From assembly GCF_002220775.1 (NCBI RefSeq), contig NZ_CP019685.1:310001-374000 (forward strand): DNA of 64,000 nt. The letters are read 5' to 3'. Below, piece by piece: positions 27,989 to 37,651 of this stretch. The translations under genes and the position numbers were made by a program. The notes under the pieces are model-generated. The model saw nothing but the letters and a program-made list of their open reading frames with translations. It was not told where the DNA came from and searched no databases. This stretch comes from Campylobacter sputorum. GTDB taxonomy: Bacteria; Campylobacterota; Campylobacteria; Campylobacterales; Campylobacteraceae. Every line of letters begins with the position of its first letter. Within the stretch, counting starts at the first letter, position 1.

Positions 27989-28677
27989 TTGAAGAATTTG
28001 TTATTAATTTTATGTTGTATAAGTTTTTTAGGTGCATCTGAGTTAAGAATTGCAGCAGGTGCTGGGTATAAAAATGACATCAGAGATTATAGAAAATTTC
28101 TCTAAAAGCGATAAAATATAAGCCGTTTAGGCAATATGAAACAAGTTACCCAACAAGCTAAAAATACGGATATTTCTATAATTATTGGAGATAAAAAGTA
28201 TTTAGACAATACCGATTTAGAAAAAGTAAAAGATCAAAAAATAGGTGCTGGAAAGCTAGTTATTATTTATGCAAAAGGCAAAAATTAGATACTTTGCAAA
28301 GTTTAGAAAATAAAAAATTTACTAGAATTGCTACGCCTGATAACAAAAAATCAATTTATGGTATAGCTGCCACGGAAGTTTTAAATAATACTAACTTAAA
28401 AATAGACAATAAATTACTTTTTGTAAGCACAGTTCCGCAAACTGCATCATATGTCATTAGCAGAGAGGTTGATGCTGGTTTTGTAAATTTAAGTGAAGCT
28501 TTGAGTATACAAGATAAAATAGGTGGAATTTATAAAATAGATGAAAATTTATATAAAGAGATTTCAATTGTAGCTTTTGTTTTACAACCTTGTAATAAAA
28601 ATAAACTTTGTAATGAATTTTTAGAATTTTTAAATAGTGATAAGGCAAAGGCAATAGTTAATAAATATGGATTATAG
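27989..28677 (+). pseudogene. Decayed second molybdate/tungstate-binding protein gene
   Basis: Begins with TTG 27989 after AGGAGGAAAG and a signal-peptide-like LLLILCCISFLGAS, then a ModA-like LRIAAGAGYK. The frame breaks at least three times (near 28070-28135 and 28285). A later frame gives RIATPDNKKSIYGIAATEV through NSDKAKAIVNKYGL, the ModA C-terminal half. The pieces are colinear with modA, so this is a paralogue inactivated by several indels. It lies 17 bases after modC. Confidence 0.85.
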
Positions 28678-29324
28678 TTCATTTTTTTTAAGTGCAAAAA
28701 TTATTTTTTGGTGTGCTATTTTATTTATGAGTTTTGGCGTATTTGTGGCTTATTTTTTAGCCACTTCAAAGTCAAAATTCAAATTTTTAGTAGATAGCCT
28801 TATAACGCTTCCACTGATATTTCCGCCAGTTGCTATAGGATTTTTTTGCTATTACTATTTGGTAAAAATGGAGTTTTAGGTAAAATATTTATTAAATTTG
28901 ATATATTTTATATTTGAGTTTAAAAGCTTGGTAATGGCAGCATTTATAGCTGGTTTGCCTTTATTTGTCAAGCCTTTGCAAGCTAGTATAGAGTTGTTTC
29001 CATCAAATGTTATTGATGCAGCTATTTTAAGCGGAAAGAATAGACTTCAAACTCTTATTTTTTAGTTTTACCTTGTATTAAAAAAGTGTATTTTCGGCTC
29101 TCATAATCGCTCTTGGAAGAGCATTAGGAGAAGTTGGAATAAGTCTTATATTGGATGGAAATATCATAGGCAAGACAGATACTTTATCATTAGCAATTTA
29201 TAATGCTGTATTTGATGGAGAATATGATTTAGCCATGAAATTAAGCTTGATTTTAGTTTTGATATCTATGATATTTTTTGTGATACTACATTTTCTAAGG
29301 AAAAATAATGGATATAATCAATAG
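28667..29324 (+). pseudogene. Decayed second molybdate/tungstate permease gene
   Basis: Starts MDYSSFFLSAKIIFW overlapping the end of the decayed modA copy. The ModB-like TLPLIFPPVAIGFF is followed by a frameshift near 28860, then FVKPLQASIELFP and AAILSGKNRLQTL in another frame, and then ALGRALGEVGISLILDGN near the end. At least three frame breaks or stops. No ATPase gene accompanies it. It probably once used ModC. It ends inside the start of modD. Confidence 0.85.
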
Positions 29325-30135
29325 ATATATAAACGAGGATCTGCCGTATGTTGATCTAACTACATCATTGCAAAATTTTGCGGATATAAAAGCGATATTA
29401 GAAATATATACAAGAGATACTTCTATAATGAGCGGTGGTGAATTTGCTAAGCAAATAGCTATTAAATTTAATTGTAAGAGTGAATTTATAGCAAAAGATG
29501 GTGAGATGATAAATGCAAATTCCCTTATTTTTAAAGCAAATGGAAGTTATGAAAATATACATAAAATTTGGAAGTTAATACAGAATTTGCTTGAATACAT
29601 GATTGCAATTGCAACATATTGTCGTAAAATGCTTAATGAAATTAGAAAAGTTAATAATTATTGTCAAATTTTAGGAACTAGAAAAACTTTTCCAAATGCT
29701 AAAGAATTTTGTATAAAAGCACTAATTGATGGAGGCGGTATGATTCATAGATTAAACTTAAGTGATAGCATTTTGTTTTTTGAAAATCATAGAATTTTAT
29801 ACGAAGATGACTCCAAATTTTATGAATTTTTAAGTGATGTAAAACTTAAATTTATTGAGAAAAAGTTAGTAGTTGAGGCTTTAAGTATAGAAGATGCTAT
29901 AAATTTACTTAAAATTTGCGACTGCGTACAACTTGATAAAATGAGCTTAGATGATACGCAAAATATCTTAAAATTAAGAGATGAAAAATATAAAAATGTT
30001 AAAATTATCTCAGCTGGCGGTATAAATTTACAAAATATAAAAGAATATGCAAAAGTAGGAGTTGATGGTATAGTAACTAGTGCTATGTACTATAATGTAA
30101 AAGATGATTTAAAAGCTAGGATTTTAAAAATTTAA
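29308..30135 (+). CDS. modD: ModD, nicotinate-nucleotide pyrophosphorylase-like protein
   Basis: 275 residues, full length, quinolinate phosphoribosyltransferase fold. DLTT and GTRKTFPNAKEFCIKALIDG match the ModD version of the active-site block (GGGMIHRLNLSDSILFF), and the barrel ends ISAGGINLQN. ModD genes sit at the end of molybdate or alternative-nitrogenase transport operons. Their reaction is not established to my knowledge. It remains open although the two genes before it are broken, which suggests it still has a use or that decay is recent. Confidence 0.88.
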   Translation: MDIINRYINEDLPYVDLTTSLQNFADIKAILEIYTRDTSIMSGGEFAKQIAIKFNCKSEFIAKDGEMINANSLIFKANGSYENIHKIWKLIQNLLEYMIAIATYCRKMLNEIRKVNNYCQILGTRKTFPNAKEFCIKALIDGGGMIHRLNLSDSILFFENHRILYEDDSKFYEFLSDVKLKFIEKKLVVEALSIEDAINLLKICDCVQLDKMSLDDTQNILKLRDEKYKNVKIISAGGINLQNIKEYAKVGVDGIVTSAMYYNVKDDLKARILKI

Positions 30136-30156
30136 TTATCAATGTATAATTTACAA

Positions 30157-30247
30157 TGGCGGACAGAGAGAGATTTGAACTCTCGAGCCCCGATTAAGAG
30201 CTGCACCCTTAGCAGGGGTGTGGTTTCAGCCACTCACCCATCTGTCC
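30157..30247 (-). tRNA. tRNA-Ser (GCU)
   Basis: Ninety-one bases on the minus strand, from GGACAGA (30247-30241) to TCTGTCC G CCA (30157). The acceptor stem pairs 7 of 7. The anticodon loop CTGCTAA gives GCT. A long variable arm of class II type follows, and the TTCAAAT T-loop is present. CCA is encoded. Confidence 0.95.
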
Positions 30248-30332
30248 AATTTAAAATTTAAATGAAATTTAATTATACATACAAAAAGCTAATAAAATGC
30301 TTAATTTGTAATGTAGTTAATAAATTTTTACA

Positions 30333-30361
30333 CACAAACTGGATAAATTTTCCAGTTTGTG
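30333..30361 (-). terminator. Terminator after infC
   Basis: Perfect 11-bp stem, 30333-30343 with 30351-30361 around TAAATTT, a few bases beyond the infC stop on the minus strand. AT-rich sequence follows. Confidence 0.65.
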
Positions 30362-30368
30362 CATATGC

Positions 30369-30887
30369 CTATCCTTTTTTAGGAAATACAAGCATATTTA
30401 CATATCTTCCTTCGAAGATTGGAGCTTTATCTCTTTGTGCAATATTTTCAACCATTGCCCAAACTTTCTCTAAAAGTTCAGCCCCTGCTTCTGGTGTTGC
30501 CATTTCTCTACCTTTTAGAAAAACTCTAAATCTTACGTGTTTGCCTTCTTCAAGAAATTCTATAGCATGCTTAACTTTATAATTTATATCATTTTGAGCT
30601 ATTTTTAAAGAAAGTTTTATCTCTTTTACATCTATAACTTTCTGTTTTTTCTTAGCTTCTTTTTTCTTTTTTTCTTGTTGGTATCTAAATTTACTATAGT
30701 CCATCACCTTGCAAACTGGCGGTTTTGCATCAGGAGCTATTAAAACCAAATCAAGTCCCATTTTATAAGCTATATTTAATGCTTCATCCGATGATATCAC
30801 ACCATAAACTGTGCCATCATCCCCAATACATCTTACCTCCCTTGCTTCTATCTCTTCGTTGAGCAAAACTTCTTTTTCTTTACTCAA
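30369..30887 (-). CDS. infC: Translation initiation factor IF-3
   Basis: Binds the 30S subunit, prevents premature 50S joining and checks start codons. 172 residues: an N-terminal domain with LLNEEI and [11 protein letters not shown], a lysine-rich linker ([12 protein letters not shown]) and a C-terminal domain with [10 protein letters not shown] and [10 protein letters not shown]. The start is TTG, overlapping the thrS stop by four bases with GAGG upstream. Non-ATG infC starts allow autoregulation in E. coli; whether that holds here is unknown. Confidence 0.95.
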   Translation of the reverse strand: MSKEKEVLLNEEIEAREVRCIGDDGTVYGVISSDEALNIAYKMGLDLVLIAPDAKPPVCKVMDYSKFRYQQEKKKKEAKKKQKVIDVKEIKLSLKIAQNDINYKVKHAIEFLEEGKHVRFRVFLKGREMATPEAGAELLEKVWAMVENIAQRDKAPIFEGRYVNMLVFPKKG

Positions 30888-32701
30888 AAATGCACCTCAT
30901 CAAGTTTCTCCTTTGTTAATTTTAAAAACTCATTTAAACTTATATTAGACTGAGTTCTAGCCCTTCTATCTCTAAGAGCAACTGTTTTGTTTTCTACTTC
31001 GTTATCTCCAATGACTAAAATCATAGGAACTCTAGCTTTTTCTGCTGTTCTTATGCGTTTGTTTAAGCTTTCGTTTTTATTGTAAATTTCGCTATCTATA
31101 TCGGTATTTTGGAGTTTATTTTGAATTTCTTTAGCATAATTTTCGTGATTTTCACTTATCGGTATTATAACAACTTGTTGTGGTGCCATAAAAAATGGAA
31201 GTTCGCCAGCACAATGTTCTATCAAAATACCTATAAATCTCTCAAAACTACCAAGTATGGCTCTGTGAATCATAACAGGGCGTTGTTTTTCGTTATTTTG
31301 ATCTATATATGCAAGCTCAAATCTTTGTGGTAAGTTAAAATCAACTTGCACGGTTCCACACTGCCATTTTCTTTTCAATGCGTCTGTTATTTTTATATCA
31401 ATTTTTGGTCCATAAAATGCACCACCACCCTCATCAATTCCGTATTTAAAGTTGTGTTCATCTAGTGCATCTTTTAAAGCCTTGGTTGCGATTTCCCAAA
31501 CCTCATCATCTCCTATAGCTTTTGTAGGTTTAGTTGATATTTCCATTTCGTATTCAAAACCAAAAATTTTCATTATATTATCGACGAAACTTAAAATTTC
31601 AAGCACATTTTCTTTGATTTGTGATGGCATACAAAATATATGAGCATCATCTTGAGTAAATTCTCTAACTCTAAAAAGCCCATGCATAACGCCACTTTTT
31701 TCATGTCTATGAACTACGCCGTATTCAAAAAATTTAAGTGGTAAATCACGATAACTTCTTATTTCACTTTGATAAACTTTTATATGGCCAACGCAATTCA
31801 TAGGTTTTATGCCATATTCTTGCTCTTCTATGTTTGTAAAATACATATTTTCTTTGTAATTTGTGTAATGACCAGAAATTTTCCAAGCGTCAGCTTTTAG
31901 TATTTCAGGACCCCGAACGGGTTCATAACCTCTGTTTCTATGTGCGATAAAAAGTTGTTTTTCAAGTTTGCTTCGCATTCTCGCACCATTTGGTAGCCAT
32001 ATAGGTAGACCTGCTCCAATTTGTTCATCAAATGTAAAGAGTTTCATCTCTACACCAAGTTTTCTATGATCTCTTTTTTTAGCTTCTTCAAGCATTTTTA
32101 TGTGTTGATTCAGGCTATTTTTATCAGCAAAAGCTACACCATAAATTCTTGTAAGCATCTCTTTATTTTCATCGCCACCAAGATAAGCACCAGCTACTCT
32201 TGTTAGTTTAAAAAATCTTAAATATTTTGTATTTGGCACATGTGGGCCACGACATATATCTTCAAAACTTCCTTGCGAATATATGCTAACTTCGCCATCT
32301 GGAATGCGTTTAAGCACTTCCATTTTTAGGTCATCGTTTTTAAATTTCTGCGTTACTTCTTTTTTAGTAGAGAATGTTTTAACAATCTCAACTTTAGCCT
32401 CAGCTAACTCTTTCATCTTTTTTTCAATGTCGGCTAAATCACTTTCTCCAAGTTTTTCACCATTTTCTTTTGTTGCTCTAAAATCATAATAAAATCCATC
32501 TTCTATAGCAGGACCTACAAAAAATTGGGCATCTTTATATAGTTTTGTTATAGCCTCAGCCATCAAATGTGCACATGAGTGTCTTATGACTTCTAGGGCT
32601 TCCTTTGAATTATCAAAATATATAGGTTCGCCACCATTTCCACTGTAACTTTGTGTATCTATAATAACATCATTAACTTTATATGCGATTATATCGCTCA
32701 T
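30884..32701 (-). CDS. thrS: Threonyl-tRNA synthetase, short N-terminus
   Basis: Class II synthetase, 605 residues. The editing-domain zinc-like motif [10 protein letters not shown] begins near residue 37, so most of the N-terminal TGS domain of E. coli ThrRS is absent. This is usual for Campylobacter as I recall. Catalytic core motifs: [17 protein letters not shown] (zinc Cys) and [11 protein letters not shown] (motif 3). Cotranscribed with infC. Confidence 0.96.
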   Translation of the reverse strand: MSDIIAYKVNDVIIDTQSYSGNGGEPIYFDNSKEALEVIRHSCAHLMAEAITKLYKDAQFFVGPAIEDGFYYDFRATKENGEKLGESDLADIEKKMKELAEAKVEIVKTFSTKKEVTQKFKNDDLKMEVLKRIPDGEVSIYSQGSFEDICRGPHVPNTKYLRFFKLTRVAGAYLGGDENKEMLTRIYGVAFADKNSLNQHIKMLEEAKKRDHRKLGVEMKLFTFDEQIGAGLPIWLPNGARMRSKLEKQLFIAHRNRGYEPVRGPEILKADAWKISGHYTNYKENMYFTNIEEQEYGIKPMNCVGHIKVYQSEIRSYRDLPLKFFEYGVVHRHEKSGVMHGLFRVREFTQDDAHIFCMPSQIKENVLEILSFVDNIMKIFGFEYEMEISTKPTKAIGDDEVWEIATKALKDALDEHNFKYGIDEGGGAFYGPKIDIKITDALKRKWQCGTVQVDFNLPQRFELAYIDQNNEKQRPVMIHRAILGSFERFIGILIEHCAGELPFFMAPQQVVIIPISENHENYAKEIQNKLQNTDIDSEIYNKNESLNKRIRTAEKARVPMILVIGDNEVENKTVALRDRRARTQSNISLNEFLKLTKEKLDEVHF

Positions 32702-32850
32702 CTTTTTCCTTTTTTACCAAATTGTCTTTTTTACATTAAAAGAACCAAACTTAATTTTATCTAAATGTAAATTAACTTTAGCTTTAAGTTAAATTGTATT
32801 AAACAAAATAGTGTAAAATTCAAATTTAAACTAAAAACAAAAGGAAATGT

Positions 32851-33567
32851 ATGTTAGATCTTTTTATCTCTCCTGAAGCTTGGATAAGTTTTTTAACCCT
32901 TACCTCACTTGAGATTGTCTTAGGAATCGATAATATAATATTCATAGCTATTTTGTGCGATAAATTGCCTATTTCTCGGCGTAGTAAAGCTAGAATTTTA
33001 GGGCTTGGACTTGCTATGATTAGTAGAATTTTATTGCTTTTTAGCTTGTTTTGGATTATGAAACTTACTACCCCGCTTTTTAGTGTTTTTAATATAGAAA
33101 TTTCTGGACGAGATATTATTTTGATATTAGGTGGTTTGTTCTTGCTTTTTAAATCTACAACCGAAATTCACTCAAGTGTTATGGGAGAAGAACATACACA
33201 AAATAAAGATATTGCCAAGGCAACTTTTGGAACCATTCTAATTCAAATTGCTATTCTTGATATAGTTTTTTCACTAGATAGTGTTATAACAGCTGTTGGT
33301 ATGGCTGATCATATTGAGATTATGATAGCAGCAGTTGTAGTTGCTGTTGGTGTTATGATGATTGCAAGTGGTGCAATAAGTAAATTTGTTTCAAATAATC
33401 CAACTATAAAAATCTTAGCACTTTCTTTTTTGATACTTGTTGGAGTTTCTTTGATAGCAGATGGTCTTGGTTTTCATATACCAAAAGGTTATATTTATTT
33501 TTCTATGGCATTTTCACTAGCTGTAGAGATGATAAATATAGCTATGAGAAAGAAAAATAAGAGTTAA
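32851..33567 (+). CDS. TerC-family integral membrane protein
   Basis: 238 residues, about seven membrane spans. Two acidic repeats typical of TerC are visible: LEIVLGIDNIIF and LDIVFSLDSVITAVG, whose aspartates probably coordinate a metal. Relatives include tellurite-resistance TerC and manganese exporters of the Alx/MeeY type, so metal efflux is the best guess. AAAAGGA precedes the ATG. It is a single gene, convergent with ktrA. Confidence 0.87.
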   Translation: MLDLFISPEAWISFLTLTSLEIVLGIDNIIFIAILCDKLPISRRSKARILGLGLAMISRILLLFSLFWIMKLTTPLFSVFNIEISGRDIILILGGLFLLFKSTTEIHSSVMGEEHTQNKDIAKATFGTILIQIAILDIVFSLDSVITAVGMADHIEIMIAAVVVAVGVMMIASGAISKFVSNNPTIKILALSFLILVGVSLIADGLGFHIPKGYIYFSMAFSLAVEMINIAMRKKNKS

Positions 33568-33573
33568 ATTTTG

Positions 33574-33606
33574 ATTTATAGATGAAACTAAATTTCATCT
33601 ATAAAT
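33574..33606. terminator. Bidirectional terminator between terC-like gene and ktrA
   Basis: Perfect 14-bp stem, 33574-33587 with 33593-33606 around CTAAA, followed by TTTT on plus. The ktrA stop falls inside it. Confidence 0.75.
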
Positions 33607-34238
33607 TTTGTAAATTCTTGTATCCCACCAAATAAAATTACATTATCTCCTACAAAAACATCTAAATTTTCATCAGGAAAAATTTCCCACTCTTTACCTT
33701 CTTTTTTGTATGCAAGTATTTTCATATTTTTTGCTATTGATTTTATTGTATGTGCATTTTGTTTTTGTGTTATTACAATTTTTACGACTCTAAGCGTGTT
33801 TGCAGATAAATCAAATATTTCAAATTCCGGATGTATTAAAAATTCTTTTACAAGTCTTTTAGCACTTTCTTTTTCTGGATATATTACTTTTGTGGCACCA
33901 AGCTTTGATAAAATTTGACCATGTATGGGCGTGCTTGCTTTTGCTATTATATTTTTTACGCCTATATCTTTTAATGCCATTAGTGTTAGTATGCTGTTTT
34001 CTATATTTGCACCAATGCTTACTATAACCATATTTATACTAGAAAAACCAGCTTCTTTTAAAGCAGTTATATTTGTAGAATCAAGTATATAAGTATGGCT
34101 TGCTAAATCTTGTAATTTTTTTAAAACTTCTTCATCTTTATCAGCTATAACAACTGATTTTCCTTGCAATAAAAGTTCATTTGCAACAACAAAACCAAAT
34201 TTCCCAAGCCCTATCACACCATAAGACAAATTTTTCAT
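33588..34238 (-). CDS. ktrA: KtrA-type RCK regulatory subunit of potassium uptake
   Basis: 216 residues: an RCK-N Rossmann domain with GLGKFGFVVANEL binding ATP/ADP or NAD and acidic DKDEE after beta-2, plus an RCK-C domain in the last 80 residues (FPDENLDVFVGDNVILFGG). It forms the cytosolic gating ring of a Ktr channel. The start overlaps the end of ktrB by four bases. Confidence 0.9.
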   Translation of the reverse strand: MKNLSYGVIGLGKFGFVVANELLLQGKSVVIADKDEEVLKKLQDLASHTYILDSTNITALKEAGFSSINMVIVSIGANIENSILTLMALKDIGVKNIIAKASTPIHGQILSKLGATKVIYPEKESAKRLVKEFLIHPEFEIFDLSANTLRVVKIVITQKQNAHTIKSIAKNMKILAYKKEGKEWEIFPDENLDVFVGDNVILFGGIQEFTKFIDEI

Positions 34239-35578
34239 AAATACACCTTTCCTTGTGGATATTTTATAAATTTTTCTTTTTCTTGTCTAAAAATTAATAA
34301 GAAAAACGCATATATTCCTATTCTACCACTCATCATAAGTATTATAATTAATATTTTACTATTTGTAGAAAATAGAGCACTAAGCGATAATGTTCCGCCA
34401 TTCCCTATGGAAACCCCAACTGTTGCAAAAGCTGATGAGGTTTCAAAAAGTAGTGGCAAAAATTGTATTTTATCTTCAAAAAAAGATAAAAGTGTAACGC
34501 AAACTAATATATAAAATATCGAAGAAACAGTAATAGTAAATGCTTTATTTATAGTTTCTTGCGGTATTTCTTGACTAAAAACTCTTATCCTTCCACCTTT
34601 AATAATCCAATATGTATAAACAAATAGCACTATGATAGTAGTTATCTTAATACCGCCGGCTGTTCCACCAGGAGCACCACCTATTATCATAAAAAGAGAT
34701 CCAAAAAATAAACTAGCATCTTTTAATACACCCAAGTCAAGGGTGTTAAAACCAGCAGTTCTATAATTTACAGCAGTAAAATAAGATGTTAAAATTTTAT
34801 CAAAAAAAGAAAGGGAGCCTATGCTTTTTGTATTGTGGTATTCGAAAATAAATATCAAAAGCGTTGCAAATATTATTAGTATAGCAGTTCCACTAAGAAC
34901 AAGTTTTGAATGTAAGCTTAGATTTGCCAATCTCTTTTTTTGAAAAAAATACAGCTCTAATATAACAAAATAACCAATTCCACCTGTTATTATAAGAGAT
35001 GTTATGATTAAATTTACATAAAGATCAGTTTTAAAATCAACAAGCCCTGTCTCAAATGTGCTAAATCCAGCATTATTAAATGCAGATATTGCATGAAATA
35101 TAGAGTGCCACAAAGCATGCTTGAAATCATAAATAAGTATAAATTTAAAAAATAGCAAAAGAGCACCAATAAATTCTATCAAAACTATAAAGATTACTAT
35201 CTTTTTTAAAAATCTTAATACCCCGTCCATATTCGGATATATCAAAGACTCTTTTAATAAATTCTTACCTTCAAAACCTATTTTTTTTCTTACTATTATA
35301 AATATAACAAGTCCAATTCCTATGTATCCAAAACCGCCTATTTGAATTAAAGCAAGAATTATCATTTGTCCATAAAAAGTAAAATCAGTTGTAGTGTTTT
35401 TAACTATAAGTCCAGTCATGCTTATAGCTGAAGTGCTTGTAAAAAGTGCATCTAAAAATGATAACTGATGCTTGTGTGCAAAATTTAATGTTAGCAAAAA
35501 AGCACCTATTAGAGCTATTGCGATATAACCAATAGACAATATTCTTATAGTTTTTCTATCTGAAATTGCTTCTTTCAA
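34235..35578 (-). CDS. ktrB: KtrB/TrkH-type potassium-translocating subunit
   Basis: 447 residues, eight or more membrane spans with four pore-loop repeats, including STSAISMTG, AISAFNNAGF, NYRTAGFNT and SSAFATVGVSIG, the degenerate selectivity-filter glycines of the Trk/Ktr family. Start TTG at 35578 after AAAGGA. Forms a sodium- or proton-linked K+ uptake system with KtrA. Confidence 0.92.
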   Translation of the reverse strand: MKEAISDRKTIRILSIGYIAIALIGAFLLTLNFAHKHQLSFLDALFTSTSAISMTGLIVKNTTTDFTFYGQMIILALIQIGGFGYIGIGLVIFIIVRKKIGFEGKNLLKESLIYPNMDGVLRFLKKIVIFIVLIEFIGALLLFFKFILIYDFKHALWHSIFHAISAFNNAGFSTFETGLVDFKTDLYVNLIITSLIITGGIGYFVILELYFFQKKRLANLSLHSKLVLSGTAILIIFATLLIFIFEYHNTKSIGSLSFFDKILTSYFTAVNYRTAGFNTLDLGVLKDASLFFGSLFMIIGGAPGGTAGGIKITTIIVLFVYTYWIIKGGRIRVFSQEIPQETINKAFTITVSSIFYILVCVTLLSFFEDKIQFLPLLFETSSAFATVGVSIGNGGTLSLSALFSTNSKILIIILMMSGRIGIYAFFLLIFRQEKEKFIKYPQGKVYL

Positions 35579-35634
35579 ATTTTTCCTTTAAAATTTAAAA
35601 ATACTGATTTTACTCTAATTTTATAAAATTTAGG

Positions 35635-36225
35635 CTACTTTTTTAAAAAATCTTGTCTATAGTTTTTTATAAATTTTTGAAAATACGGATAAGAGTTTCG
35701 TTTTCTCATACCGTAATTGTAACATTCTATGGTATGTTTTATGTTTTGTTTTTTGCCATTAAAACACCCTCTTAAAACTTTAGCTGATTTTGAAAGATTA
35801 TAAGTGGGATTTAAAATTTTATCTATTTCATTTATAGTGAAATTTGCCGAGTTTATTTGACCTAAACCCACATCTATACTATAATCTAGTTTTAATAGAT
35901 TTTTTATTATAAGTTTTGCTATATCTTCGCTTTTTGGAAATATATTTACAATCCACATTGATCTGTTTAAACTATATTTACCTATCTTTATTGAAGCTAA
36001 AGAAGTTTCATATGTTTTGAATAATTTAGCTTCTTTTTGTGTTGTGATAAATGATATTACAAATGGATCAAAATTGCTTTCTATTTTTACTATGGTGTAT
36101 AAAATTTCAGGTTCTATTCTGTTTTTATAGGATACATCGGCTATGGCTTTCATTATATCATCATTTGTGTATGCTTTTAAATTTGATAAAAAAATTGCCA
36201 ATATAAAAAATGTTATAAATTTCAA
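35635..36225 (-). CDS. Small secreted lytic transglycosylase, VirB1-like
   Basis: 196 residues with a signal peptide (about 1-18). The SLT fold has catalytic Glu in YTIVKIESNFDP and the second motif IDVGLGQINSANF, then CYNYGMRKRNSYPYF. Proteins of this type clear peptidoglycan for secretion machines, pili or conjugation. No such machinery lies nearby, so its partner is unknown. The start is TTG three bases after the MFS gene's stop, so it is probably cotranscribed with that gene. Confidence 0.82.
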   Translation of the reverse strand: MKFITFFILAIFLSNLKAYTNDDIMKAIADVSYKNRIEPEILYTIVKIESNFDPFVISFITTQKEAKLFKTYETSLASIKIGKYSLNRSMWIVNIFPKSEDIAKLIIKNLLKLDYSIDVGLGQINSANFTINEIDKILNPTYNLSKSAKVLRGCFNGKKQNIKHTIECYNYGMRKRNSYPYFQKFIKNYRQDFLKK

Positions 36226-36228
36226 TCT

Positions 36229-37533
36229 TTAAGCTCTTATTTTTCCATAAATTTCTTTTTCGGTTATGATTGACGGGTTGTATTTTATGACAAAATTTAA
36301 ATTTTTTTTGTAAATTTCTATAATCCCATTTAAATTTTCTACGCTAGATAAATTTATATTTTCTAAATTATCTAAATAAATATTTTTAAATTTTGATGGA
36401 TTTGTGAGATTATAGAGTAAAAAAAGCCAAATTATAGATATGACAAGAACACAAATAGCAAGGTGGTGTAAAGAGTAGTTTTGTAAAAATGTTCCACCAA
36501 CAACCCCACCAACAAAGCTTCCAAAAAAACCACTAGAATTAAACACGCCTAAAACAGCACCTTTTTCATTTGCTTTGGCAAATTTACTAGCACAACTTTG
36601 CATTATTGGCTCGTGTATATTAAATCCTATAAAAAATATCATAACACCAAAAATAAATAAATTTTTTGTTTGGCTCATCGCAAATATAGTGTAAGATAGT
36701 ATAAAAAGCAAAACTCCTACTATAAGGATTTGTTTTGATTTGCCTTTTGCGTCTCCTAAAAAACCAGCTAAGCCCATAGCAAAAAATCCAAAAATTGCAC
36801 CAGTTGAGAAAATTTTCCACAAATTTGCTTCTTCGTATCCAAGAGATTTTACTAATACTATAGGAATTGATATAAAAGCTATGCTAATAAGCATTTTTTG
36901 CATAAAATTTGTAAAGTTCATAATTGTCAAATCTTTATCTAGCAATATCTTTTTTAAATCAACTTTGTGTTTTGTTTGATTTTGTATTTTTGGTTCTTTT
37001 TCTACGGTTGTATATAATAAAACTATGCTTAAAATACCTATAAAAACACTTATATAAAAAAGACTTGAAAGTCCAAATTTATGCCCTAAAATTGGACTTA
37101 ATGGCATTGATATAGTAAAACTAATTCCTATCATGCCGCCCATTATAGCCATAGCTTTGCTTCTTTGTTCTTCAGCGGTAAAATCGCTAATCATTGCAGT
37201 TGCAACAGCTCCAATTGCAGCAATACCTTGTAAGCACCTTCCTAGAAGCATAGTGTAGATATCATTTGCCATGGCGCATATAAGTGAGCCTATAGTAAAA
37301 ATAACTAAACCTATTACCATGGTTTTTTTGCGACCTATTTTATCGCTTATTAAACCGAAAGGAACTTGGAAAATCATCTGCATAATGGCATATATGCCAA
37401 CCAAAAGGCCAACAAAAAACTCATTTGAACCACGAAGCTCAAGTGCGTATAAACTAATAACTGGCAAAATTATAAACAATGCAAAAAATCTTGAAGCTAC
37501 AATAAAACCCAGTGGAATGACATTTTTAAGCAT
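36229..37533 (-). CDS. Major facilitator superfamily drug-type transporter
   Basis: 434 residues, twelve predicted membrane spans. The family motif GLISDKIGRKKTMVIG lies in the loop between spans 2 and 3, and IGAVATAMISDFTAEEQRSKAM after span 4/5 is typical of the drug/H+ antiporter group. The C-terminal 60 residues are soluble. Substrate unknown. Confidence 0.87.
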   Translation of the reverse strand: MLKNVIPLGFIVASRFFALFIILPVISLYALELRGSNEFFVGLLVGIYAIMQMIFQVPFGLISDKIGRKKTMVIGLVIFTIGSLICAMANDIYTMLLGRCLQGIAAIGAVATAMISDFTAEEQRSKAMAIMGGMIGISFTISMPLSPILGHKFGLSSLFYISVFIGILSIVLLYTTVEKEPKIQNQTKHKVDLKKILLDKDLTIMNFTNFMQKMLISIAFISIPIVLVKSLGYEEANLWKIFSTGAIFGFFAMGLAGFLGDAKGKSKQILIVGVLLFILSYTIFAMSQTKNLFIFGVMIFFIGFNIHEPIMQSCASKFAKANEKGAVLGVFNSSGFFGSFVGGVVGGTFLQNYSLHHLAICVLVISIIWLFLLYNLTNPSKFKNIYLDNLENINLSSVENLNGIIEIYKKNLNFVIKYNPSIITEKEIYGKIRA

Positions 37534-37618
37534 AAATAAACCTTTTTATAAAATGTGGATTTTAACACAATATATTAAATTTTTATATGAAGCAAAATTA
37601 AATTTAGTATCATATTGC

Positions 37619-37624
37619 TATAAT
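37619..37624 (+). promoter_or_regulatory. -10 box of the ribD promoter
   Basis: TATAAT 27 bases before the ribD ATG, preceded by TTGC. I see no FMN riboswitch in the short leader. Confidence 0.6.
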
Positions 37625-37651
37625 TAATTTAAATTTTTAAAAGATGAAAAA

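Noticed and set aside
24560-30135. Molybdate region as a nitrogenase-linked island because of modD
   Set aside because: No nif or anf genes are present; ModD also accompanies molybdate transport without nitrogenase.
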